From contig NW_025940870.1 in NCBI RefSeq assembly GCF_000764305.2, positions 1 through 64,000 of the forward strand: a DNA stretch of 64,000 nt, in the 5' to 3' direction. The notes beneath the pieces were generated by a model. It worked only from the letters and a program-made list of their open reading frames with translations. It was not told where the DNA came from and did not search any database. This stretch comes from Hyalella azteca. Its lineage: Eukaryota > Arthropoda > Malacostraca > Amphipoda > Hyalellidae. Both the position numbers and the translations under genes were made by a program. Position 1 is the first letter of the stretch, and the number at the start of each line of letters is the position of its first letter. This document shows, piece after piece, positions 55,901-64,000 of the stretch.

Positions 55901-58900
55901 CGCAGGTGCTGGTGCAGTCCAGAGTCTCCTAACTCTAGACTGCACCAGCGCAGACGCTGGTGCAGTAGCACAAACTAAGCCTGTGCCACCTAATTGAGTA
56001 AAAAATTAAGCCTACATCTACATTGCAGGCGCCGGTGCAGTGGTCACCTACCAACAAGTCGGGCGGCTGAGCGCCCCGTCTCCTCAGTGCACGCAGCGTC
56101 CACATCGATGGGCAGGAACTGTGGCAGTGTTTGCCAGAACACGTCGATCACGCTGTAGCGGAGTATAACATTCACTAAAGCTTACTTCACATTAACTATT
56201 TGGTTTCAATTTTGTTATAGTTGAAGTTATTATTCTACCGTGTAGTGTTCGTTTTATACACGGAGCAGTGGCATTTAGAATGCTCGGAATGTTTCTAGAG
56301 TAGGTACCGGTTTAGCAGCGGAACTTACTCGCAGCGGCCGCTGTTTAGCGCACGGGCATCAAGACGTCACGTAACCATGTGTATACGTGAATTTTAAATG
56401 TCTCTACCTATAGAATCCAGCCGACTGTAAAGTGTGTTAGGTAATACGGTTTTTTTCTGCGCTCAAGGCTTCAAATCAGTTAACATTCATCGTCAAATCG
56501 GTGATGTGTATTTCAAAAACATTATGAGTGATGGAATGGTGCAGGAATGGGTTAGGGCCTTCAAAGATATCCGCGCAAACATTCATGACGAGGAACGAAG
56601 TGGGAGACATTAAGGCATTACCGATGATCTAATTCAAAAAGTAGAATGTTAAGTGAAAGAGAACACACTTTTACCGATTTCATCCTTGGCTGAAAAGTTT
56701 CCTGCTATCCAAGGAAGCGCTCTTAACGAAATTGTCTTATCATGTTATTTAAATAGGACGGGAAGCTTCGATGACGATGGCATACAAACTTTGGTCCCAA
56801 GATACCTTAAATGACTCGATTTTAATGGGAATGATGCAGAAAAGTTGAGTAAAATATGAAATTTCAAGTGGGTAAATTATTTATTGTTTTTTACTTAATT
56901 AAAACACACGCCTCAGATAAAATGTTTCAGGACGTGTCTTCCCTGGAAGCGAATCCTTGAGGACCAAGATCACGAATAAATTGAACAATTACTAAAACTG
57001 GAGCCAAAAAATTAATTGGAGAAATAACCACAACAAATGATATTTAATTGCTTTATAGCTAGGATAACAAATAATAATTTTTACTTATTAAAGCATAATA
57101 CAATTGGAAGCTGAAAGGATATAGTTATAGCAGTTTTATTTGAATCTAAAATAATACTCACCGTCTGTGCAGAGGCTGTGGCTTCTGAGTAGCCGAGGGA
57201 ACCGCTCCGTAGTACCTGGCGTACACGAATTGTTAACAGACTTTTAATTCGCTTTATTATGATAGAGCGAGCCTACATGTGACAAATTGCAAGCAATAAA
57301 TAATTTAAATAAACATACTAACGCATTAGAGTATGCAAAATTATTCCGTCATTAAAATGATATTCAGATTTCTCGGAAGGGACCAGCAAAAAAAAATCTG
57401 CCAGAAACATTACCCACTCATAAATGGACTGAAAACATAATAAATTTTATTGAAAATTTTTGAAAACAAGCAATATCCAGCCCAATATAAGGTTCATACT
57501 GCATGTCACATGTAATAATTTAACTTGGTAGCCCTTTCAGGAATTTTCAGCTTAGTTGCAGCTCCACTCATTTTTAATTAAGTAGCACCCTTGCTAATTT
57601 TCAGCTCTGTTGCGCCTACATCCATCAGAACGGTTTTGTAAGCATGTTGTGAGTAAGGAGGAGTAGCTTTAAGTTGGGGAGATGAACTGAAGCTACGATG
57701 ATAGGTCACGGGTTTGATCTGAAATCGAGATACCATAGCAGATTGCATGGGTAAGCATACTGGGCGACGATTGGATTCTTCAAGGGCGCCGCGTCAACCC
57801 TAACTTGTGAATTAGCTGACTAAACTACATGTCCTTCTTATGCAAATATTCTCGGATCTAAAAGTCACTCCCTGCCGTGTCCTGTCTTCAAAGGCCACGT
57901 CCTGTCTTCAAAAGCCACGTCCTGTCTTCAAAAGCCATGTCCTGTCTTTTAAAGCCACGTCCTGTCAACAAAAGCCACGTCCTGTCCCCAAAAGCCACGT
58001 CCTGTCTTTTAAAGCCACATCCTGTCCCCAAAAGCCACGTCCTGTCCTTTAAAGCCACGTCCTGTCCCCAAAAGCCACGTCCTGTCTTTTAAAGCCACAA
58101 TGCAAAGAAGACCCCATCGTAGAGTAACACTTATCATGCAAAGAATACATCATCGTAAAGGGCAGCAGTAGCGCACCTGTGCTGGGGCGCGGCGTCGCTC
58201 CCCACCATGAACTCGTCCTCTTTGCGCGAGTCCACGGAGCCTTCCTCCTCATCGTCGTCTGAATCCGACGGCGCTCGCGTCACGCGCTGACAACGTGCAT
58301 GTACTTAATTAAGTAATGTGTGATTATAATAGGGGGATGCTTTAATGATCAATAAAAGAATGATTATCATTAGAAGGATACTTCGATAATCAAGTGATGG
58401 GTGATTATTATCACAGGGATACTTCATTGATCAAGTGACGAGTGACTATCATCAGAGGAGTACTTCATCGTGAACTTAATTCTTGCCCAACAGGCGCCTG
58501 ACATTCACTATATAGGCAAACTTTTCATCAACTTTTATAATAGAATATAATGGTCTTCATAGATTTTATCATACACTATGAACGTAACGCAATAAAGCTT
58601 ATATGAATCAAATCAATTCTAAAGCTTGCGTTCGGACAAGCATGAAACAAGCGGTCACGCCTGAATGTCGTGAAACTTATAACATGGACGCATTTACAGC
58701 CAAATTTTTGTGTTAATTGCGATAAACAATAAGATGTGATTCTAAGAACGACTTATTGTTTGAAATCTTCAATAATCCGCAAGATTACATCTGAGCTCAT
58801 TGCACATTCATTTTTGAACTTTATTTTATTGGTTATCATTAATTTGAGCTGACGATTCTTAAAACATCTGCTCTGACGAACGTTTTCCTTGTCGCAGACT

Positions 58901-61900
58901 CCGTTAACAAAATGTGAGCGTTAACAAATATTTTTCATATCTAATCAATGACTCGTGAAGATTAGCTAGTTTTATTTTACTTATCACTTAATATTTGCAC
59001 TCTTTTATAATTAACCAAAGAATTGTGATGATTAACTAGTTTTATTTAACTGTTTAGTTAATATTTGCGCGTTAACAAATATTTTTTATGTCTAATCAAT
59101 GACTCGTAATGATTAGTTTTATTTAACCCTTCAGTTAATATTTGCACTCTTTTATAATTAACCTAAGACTTGTGATGATTAGTTTTAGTTAACTTATCAC
59201 TTAATATTTGCACTCTTATATATCTAACCAAAGACTCGTAATGATTAGTTTTATTTTACTTATCACTTAATATTTGCACTCTTTTATATCTAACCAAAGA
59301 CTCGTAATGATTAGTTTTATTTACGGAGCCTTCCTCCTCATCGTCGTCTGAATCCGACGGCGCCCGCGTCACGCGCTGACAACGTGCATGTACTTAATTA
59401 AGTAATGTGTGATTATAACAGGGGGATGCTTAAATGATCAACTGAAGAGTGATTATCATAAGAAGGATACTCCGATAATCAAGTGACGGGTGATTATTAT
59501 CACATGGATACATCCTTGATCAAGTTGTTACGGGAGAGCGGGTAACTATTAATAATTACGACAGAGCTGCCTAAACGCTCAATGTCCCCGGGCAGGAGAC
59601 CCTACTGGTACCAGGGAGGACGCATACAATAAAACCTACTAAGGGCGCAAGAATAAAATTCAACCCGAATTTTTATTCAATCGCGACAAGAAACCTAGAC
59701 ACAAATATCAATACTAGCTACCTACTTCATTGGCTACTTGAAGCTAAAAACATATTTATTCAAATAGTCGACTCGCGACAATTCTAAAAACTGATGACCT
59801 TTGCCAAAACGGAACACGAGACGCACCAACTTCACGAGAGCCGCGTATATCTTTCAGGGGAAGCCCTAATACATTAACGGACGACCCCAAGCGGCACGGA
59901 CACCGGGCCTGGAACACGATGGCTCGGCCCAGGCAAGCCTAGGGGGGTCACGCCTCCACGAGGAACTTCAAGACTCTAGTTAAACTCGTCATTAGGCGCT
60001 CCAATAAGGTACGACGGTAGACGCCCAACGCGGCTTGGCTATGCAAAGCGCACGGGAAACCAAGGGGCAGACTGGTCAAGTCGGCTCCCACGTCAGGTAA
60101 ACACTGGGGGCGGTCAGCTCCTTCCAACGGTGCACGTTCACGGTTCACAACCTTGAACAGCCGTCCGAGAGGAACACGGTCGGATCCCAGAAGCTGACGC
60201 CACATCAGAAAAGGTCCCTCCCACCTCATCCACGGAAGCCAACGAACAAAAAATCCAGCCTAGAACCGCTCAGCCCGCTCGTGACCTCGCGGCAGATTCG
60301 TTCAGAGAACACCTGCGTGTCAAACCTCTACAAAGTGACGAGTGACTATCATTAGGGGACTACTTCAACGTGAACACAATTCTCGCCGAATATGCCCCCG
60401 AAATTCACTATGAACTGGGACAGGGCAGGGTGAACTAGACAGAACTGGTCAGGGTAGCCCAGTGGTTACAGTTCAGAGTACCAAGATTGGCGCAGAGAGG
60501 CGCGGGTTCGATCCCAGCTCTGTGCGCCAGTTTCTGGTCAGAATCGGCAAGGAAGCCGGGCGGTTAAGCACAGCAGAATTGTAGCAGTGAGTTGCGAGTT
60601 TGAGACCGCAAAATACTGTGAATGTTCTGCGATGTTAAGAATCGGCGACAGGCCTACGGCCTAATAAACGCTGAAACCGCTATTATTATTATATTATTAT
60701 TATGGCAAATTTCTTATCAACTAATATTATGAAATATAAGTTATTCATAGATATTATCATACACTATGAACGTACAGCAACAAAACTTATATGAATCAAA
60801 TAAATGATAAAGCTTGCGTTCAGACAAGCATGAAACAAGCGGTCACACCTGAACATTGTTAAGCTTATACATGGACGCATTTACAGCTACATTTTTGTAT
60901 TAATTGTGATAAGCAATAATATGTGATTCTAAGAACGAATTTTTGTTTGAAATCTTTAATAATCCTCAAGATTACATCTGAGCTCATTGCACCTTCGTTT
61001 TTTGAACTTTATTTTAGTTTTCATCAAGCTAAGCTGACGATTCTTAAAACATCTGCTCTGGCGAACGTTTTCCTTGCCGCAGACTCCGTTAACAAAATAT
61101 GAGCGTTAACAAATATCTTTGATATCTAATCAATTACTCGTGAAGATTAGTTTTATTTTACTCTTCACTTAATATTTACACGCCACCGTGTTAAACAATA
61201 TATGAGCGTTAACAAATATCGTTCATATCTAATCAATGACTAGTGATGATTAACTAGTTTTAATGTCACTAGATTGCTTTAATCGCAGATTCAATAGAAA
61301 TTCAAAAGCGAACAAAACACCACAAAAATTCAGCATATCTCTATTGAAAACGTTTCGGAGACCAGCTCCATCGTCAGTTCCATAAATCTAGAACACAAAG
61401 TCAGAAAAATAATAAAATTTGCAGTAAAAAAACTGGTTTTGTTTTACTCTTCACTTAATATTTGCACGCCTCCGCGTTAAACAAAATTTGAGCGTTAACA
61501 CATATCTTTCATATCTAATCAATGACGTAATAATTATGATTAGTTAATGACTAGTTTTATTTTACCTATCACTTAATACAAAGACTCGTAATGATTAGTT
61601 TTATTTAACTCTTCACTTAATATTTGCGCTTTAACAAATATCTTTCATATCTAATCAATGACTCGTAATGATTAGTTTTATTTAACTTATCACTTAATAT
61701 TTGCACTCTTTTATAATTAACCAAAGACTCGTAATGATTAATTTTAGTTAACTCTTCACTTAATATTTGCACTCTTTTATAATTATTCAAAGACTCGTAA
61801 TGATTAACTAGTTTGACTCGTAATGATTATTTTAGTTATCCCTTCACTTAATATTTGCGCGTTAACAAATATCTTTCACATCTAATCAAAGACTCGTAAT

Positions 61901-64000
61901 GATTAATTTTATTTTACGTATCACTTAATACAAAGACTCGTGATGATTAACTAGTTTTAGTTAACTATTCAGTTAATATTTGCACGCCGCCGTGTTAAAC
62001 AAAATATGAGCGTTAACAAATATCTTTCATATCTAATCAATGACTCGTAATGATTAGTTTTAGTTAACCCTTCACTTAATATTTTGCGCGGCTACCTTCA
62101 TGACGACTCGCTGGTCCTGCGGCAGCCCCGTGGGCGTGAGGCGGTCGGCGCTCTGCTGCAGCGCTGCCGTCAGGTGCTGGGGCTCCACGCCCCCCGCTGC
62201 CTCCACCCCCATCTGGGGGCCCATTATAACGTCAAAAATAAACAAACACGAAGTAATAACTAGGCTAGGTTTAAAGCACCAATAACATGAATTGCGATAT
62301 TTTAATTACAGTACCTATAAGGTAATATATGGTAGAGGATCGTTTTCTTAGTCTTTAACTCAAATTTATTTAAAATTGCTAACCGTTATTTGGTAATATA
62401 TAAGTCAATAAGTTTTCTATTCTACGGGTTTTACGCCCGTCTGCCCTTGCGCGCGTGTGAGTTATTTTACATTACTCCTGCTTTCTATACTCCGAAATAT
62501 TCCTAATGTTGTTTATTTTTTGTAACAAATGCATCGCTGCAAAATTTTTGTTCACTACAATAAAAAAATTGGCCCTTTTGCCAAAACAACGCTGTAATTT
62601 TCCATTTCTAGAACTTTTCATCGGCATAAATGATTTCTCTGGAGCGCCAAAAGCGTAATTTACTAGAAGCGTAATTTACTAGAAGCGCAATTTACCAATT
62701 TACTAGAAGCGTAATTTACTAGAAGCGTAACTTACTAGAAGCGTAATTTACTAGAAGCGTAATTTACTAGAAGCGTAATTTCCTAGAAGCGTAATTTACT
62801 AGAAGCGTAACTTACTAGAAGCGTAATTTACTAGAAGCGTAATTTACTAGAAGCGTAATTTACTAGAAGCGTAATTTACTAGAAGCGTAATTTACTAGAA
62901 TTTCTCTGGAGCGCTAGAATCTAGCTAAAAAACCCTGGAGTTTTCCATTTATATGACTTTTCACCAACATAAATTATTTCTCTGGAGCGCCAGAATCTGG
63001 CTAAAAAAACCCTCGAGTTTTCCATTTATATGACTTTTCACCTACATAAGTGATTTCTCTGGAGCGCCAAAAGCGCAATTTACTAGAAGCGTAATTCACT
63101 AGTCTTCAGAGAACAAGCGAGTCTCGCCATATCAACAGTCGCCAGGTGGTGGCACGGACGTCGTTTGTAGTAATGTTCTTGATCTTTTGAGTCATTTGTT
63201 GCTGCCCTGGCCAGCTCTTTATAGAAGGCACTCTACTAGCTAGTAGTCCTAGCGCTAATTTACAGCAATACTTCTCAATAATTTAGCAAAATTTGAAATT
63301 AATTCAACACGAAAATAAGTGGTGTGTTTGACCAAACGGCAAATTAAGAAAAAAACACTAATGAACAGAAGAAACAAATTAATTTAGTGGAAACCATTGT
63401 TTGAGAAATATTTTATTGCTGCCATCAAATGTTATTTTTTTTAAACTATCGAATAGATCTATGCTGGTGGAGTTGTGTGAACCAAATTGCCAGATTTTTA
63501 TTATAATAGATCAAAGGGATGTTTTATCAACGCGCTTTTTTCAATAATTTGAGTGCTAATCATTTAAAGTAGGTTCACACAAAATTTAGATTTTCTCACA
63601 TATAAGTTCGAATAATTGAGAATTGTACTCACACCTGATTTGCGTTACCTAATATTCAGCACTCATCCATTTAACCGCATTATGAATAACAGATGACCGA
63701 ATGTTTATGTCCTCAAAATTCTAAACATCACACTCTCAAAACCCCTTTTTCATCGCCCCGATTGCAACAGTGACTCAGAATGTAATCATTTGATTGTAGC
63801 AGTGCCTCAAAATGTAATTATTCAAGACCCTCACATCATAATATCAATATTTACGCACCTTGCGACGTGTAGGGGAACCGCCTGTAGGTGAACCCACCAC
63901 CGGGGTTCCGGCCATAGGTGTCCTGATGCTCTCTGGTAGCAGCTCTACCAGCGTACTGGAGTGGGGCTGGTATCTCAATATCAACACACATGTCGAGACC
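52582..64000 (-). CDS. Cationic amino acid transporter (SLC7 CAT / SLC7A14-like), 3' part, 8 exons
   Basis: Exons: 64000(off edge)-63859, 62212-62096, 58286-58177, 57215-57162, 56152-56052, 55486-~55345, 54791-54664, 52934-52582. From the first full codon they give 1146 nt, 381 residues plus stop. The start reads VSTCVLILRYQPHSSTLVEL, a transmembrane end followed by the RYQP motif of CAT-type transporters. A long hydrophilic loop follows (acidic SDSDDDEEEGS), then three hydrophobic segments (LLYLNIIALDVALV; LLMWFFVIVLFIGVLVIVLM; ILVNIYLILKLNLLTLIRFI) and GLAIYFYYGIREST, the typical CAT C-terminal signature. CATs carry arginine or lysine across plasma or lysosomal membranes; SLC7A14 members may be lysosomal and some may not transport. 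Substrate cannot be told from this part. The N-terminal half is outside the window. Confidence 0.9.
53055..53335 (-). pseudogene. Non-LTR retrotransposon reverse-transcriptase remnant
   Basis: On the minus strand one frame reads ERELVVAVYLDFTKAFDKVK, the catalytic-palm start of LINE reverse transcriptases, and after a frame break another reads IKDFQIGRRKSVSINGTVSD and WATVRSGVPQGCVV, the following RT motif. Stops and shifts show decay. It lies in the last intron of the transporter gene, same strand. Confidence 0.8.
53835..54340. repeat. ~95-bp tandem repeat, five units
   Basis: cgacaatcggcatgaagcaa, agaatcgtgcatcagctgtg and gttccattagtaatgggacc recur five times with small differences, in the last intron of the transporter gene. 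Confidence 0.88.
54445..54602. mobile_element. Dispersed repeat fragment with (tagaa)n start
   Basis: tagaatagaatagaatagaa, gtgtcggcactgaagaaata, ttgccgattcttgaactttt, to attgagatagctgctggact. It ends about 60 bases from transporter exon G. Confidence 0.75.
54664..54791 (-). CDS. Transporter exon G (membrane segment)
   Basis: It reads (R)TALPFLAPCLPWVPSTAILV, NIYLILKLNLLTLIRFIVWM, SI, phase 1 before gtatgt. PxxPxxxILVNIYL is a CAT-family signature for the second-last membrane segments. Confidence 0.9.
55345..55486 (-). CDS. Transporter exon F (two membrane segments), 3' end uncertain
   Basis: It reads (G)LLYLNIIALDVALVQGIEAL, EDLSLLMWFFVIVLFIGVLV, IVLMIQ, and then in-frame RHAT and a stop. 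To join exon G in frame the exon must end in phase 2, and the only dinucleotide that fits is GC in CAGCG/gcatgc. It is a weak GC donor, so the true end could differ or an assembly error may exist. Confidence 0.72.
55660..56040. repeat. Inverted and direct repeats near transporter exon E
   Basis: gtctcataactctagactgc and ctggtgcagt/actgcaccag segments recur, able to fold (gcaccagcgcagacgctggtgc). Confidence 0.7.
56052..56152 (-). CDS. Transporter exon E (loop before last helices)
   Basis: It reads (R)VIDVFWQTLPQFLPIDVDAA, CTEETGRSAARLV, phase 1 before gtaggt. It leads directly into a hydrophobic segment in exon F. Confidence 0.84.
56460..56750 (+). pseudogene. mariner-type transposase remnant (N-terminal part)
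   Basis: The plus strand reads NIHRQIGDVYFKNIMSDGMV, QEWVRAFKDIRANIHDEERS, GITDDLIQKVEC, NTLLPISSLAEKFPAIQGSA, with at least two stops. MSDGMVxxWVRxFKDxRxNxHDEERSGR is the helix-turn-helix region of mariner transposases. The catalytic part is not recognisable. It sits in the intron between transporter exons D and E, opposite strand. Confidence 0.85.
57162..57215 (-). CDS. Transporter micro-exon D
   Basis: It is a 54-base exon reading (R)YYGAVPSATQKPQPLHR and CG of the next Arg. Acceptor gtgtacgccag, donor gtgagt. Phases 2/2 match exons C and E. Confidence 0.82.
57878..58098. repeat. 20-bp minisatellite
   Basis: Eleven units of ccacgtcctgtcttcaaaag with ttttaa or ccccaa variants alternating. 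It lies in intron C-D, 80 bases from exon C. Confidence 0.92.
58177..58286 (-). CDS. Transporter exon C (acidic loop)
   Basis: It reads RVTRAPSDSDDDEEEGSVDS, RKEDEFMVGSDAAPQH and AG of Arg, phase 2 before gtgcgc. Its first 53 bases with the acceptor are present a second time at 59375-59323, created by a 1089-bp tandem duplication. Confidence 0.85.
59323..59375 (-). pseudogene. Truncated copy of transporter exon C
   Basis: Acceptor cgttgtcag and 53 exon bases encode RVTRAPSDSDDDEEEGSV as in exon C, with one synonymous change, then run into intron sequence without a donor. Confidence 0.85.
59526..60332. mobile_element. Solo LTR (807 bp) with AAGT target duplication
   Basis: It begins TGTTACGGGAG and ends CCTCTACA, the TG...CA ends of LTR elements, flanked by aagt at 59522-59525 and 60333-60336. 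The paralogous empty site near 58438 reads gatcaagtgacgag with a single aagt. It is GC-richer than its surroundings and contains aataaa (59629). The 93-codon minus-strand frame inside it is not a known protein. Confidence 0.9.
60410..60704 (+). mobile_element. tRNA-derived SINE
   Basis: The tRNA-like head has an A box (tagcccagtggtta, from 60455) and a B box (ggttcgatcc, 60504-60513). The body follows with aagaatcggcgacaggccta and a (att)n tail. Boundaries come from comparison with the uninserted copy near 58511. The 3' body resembles aagaatcggcaacaggccat in the dispersed repeat family. Confidence 0.82.
61080..62090. repeat. ~66-bp degenerate tandem repeats in transporter intron B-C
   Basis: Many copies of gactcgtaatgattagtttt and cttcacttaatatttgc, also at 58890-59320. 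A separate segment with gaaaacgtttcggagaccag at 61345 resembles aacgtttcggagtccagttt at 51711 and acatttcggagtccagctcc at 55027. Confidence 0.85.
62096..62212 (-). CDS. Transporter exon B (cytoplasmic loop)
   Basis: It reads MGVEAAGGVEPQHLTAALQQ, SADRLTPTGLPQDQRVVMK, 39 codons, phase 0 on both sides. It is GC-rich in a very AT-rich intron, with clean acceptor tgggcccccag and donor gtagcc. Confidence 0.82.
62640..62905. repeat. 16-bp minisatellite
   Basis: About 15 units of gcgtaatttactagaa. It is flanked by a ~120-bp unit with tgatttctctggagcgccaa, present three times (62630, 62975, 63055). Confidence 0.92.
62906..63858. other. Transporter intron A-B, no gene seen
   Basis: Apart from the end of the tctctggagcgcc repeats, nothing recognisable. 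Confidence 0.45.
63859..64000 (-). CDS. Transporter exon A (partial; membrane segment end and RYQP)
   Basis: The exon runs off the window. It reads VSTCVLILRYQPHSSTLVEL, LPESIRTPMAGTPVVGSPTG, GSPTRRK and ends in phase 0 before gtgcgt. The RYQP motif marks the cytoplasmic side after a membrane helix in CAT proteins. The Thr/Gly/Pro-rich stretch begins the big loop. Confidence 0.88.

Larger units (their letters stand above)
58234..61520. repeat. 1089-bp tandem duplication with two later insertions in copy 2
   Basis: Copy 1 is 58234-59322; copy 2 starts at 59323 with the same acggagccttcctcctcatc. The offset (59375 against 58286) is exactly 1089. Copy 2 is enlarged by the solo LTR (59526-60332) and the SINE (~60410-60704). 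Within each copy are ~66-bp repeats (aatatttgcactcttttata, gactcgtaatgattagtttt). Confidence 0.88.

Noticed and set aside
59948..60229. 93-codon minus-strand frame
   Set aside because: Wholly inside the solo LTR, with no recognisable domain.
60450..60530. Functional tRNA gene
   Set aside because: A and B boxes are present but the acceptor stem does not pair convincingly and the sequence continues into a SINE body with an (att)n tail.

Overview
The window is a piece of an arthropod nuclear genome. It is AT-rich and intron-rich, full of minisatellites, MITE-like inverted-repeat elements and retroelement debris. The best-conserved gene (Abl) resembles the Drosophila protein throughout. Many tandem duplications and many decayed DNA transposons fit a large repetitive genome such as that of a malacostracan crustacean (an amphipod, for instance), but that placement is inference. 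Two single N bases (1513, 26942) show it is an assembled scaffold.

Layout. 1-4260: repeats, including a dispersed repeat copy interrupted by a piggyBac-type TTAA element. 4961-8309 (+): a three-exon gene for a 571-residue protein with a membrane segment at each end; its first coding exon is preceded by a 113-125 bp tandem array that repeats the splice acceptor and start codon. 8310-18006: mostly gene-free, with a second copy of the dispersed repeat (9378-10290) and several MITEs. 18007-39829 (-): a complete Abl tyrosine kinase gene that I could assemble as 16 coding exons, total 5190 nt, exactly 1729 codons plus stop, with myristoylation signal, SH3, SH2, kinase domain, two Ena-binding FPPPP motifs and a C-terminal F-actin-binding domain. 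39860-52580: intergenic, with a ~1.3 kb array of 31-bp repeats, three 212-bp CACTG-ended MITEs and other repeats. 52582-64000 (-): the 3' part (8 exons, 381 codons plus stop) of an SLC7 cationic amino acid transporter (CAT / SLC7A14-like), running off the right edge.

The main unexpected observation is that about a dozen exon-intron junctions in these three genes are duplicated in tandem beside the real junction (acceptor or donor plus flanking exon sequence). Examples are the start-codon exon of the first gene, Abl exons 3, 4, 7, 12, 13 and 14, and a transporter exon. Two further Abl acceptors sit next to minisatellites whose unit itself looks like the acceptor (exons 9 and 11). Three introns appear to use GC rather than GT donors. 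A 1089-bp tandem duplication in the transporter gene also dates two later insertions, a solo LTR with a 4-bp target duplication and a tRNA-derived SINE, because the other copy is the empty site.

The genes are not an operon. Abl is a cytoplasmic signalling kinase acting on the actin cytoskeleton, the transporter is a multi-pass membrane protein, and the first gene is a membrane-anchored protein of unknown function. No CRISPR array, rRNA or functional tRNA gene was seen.
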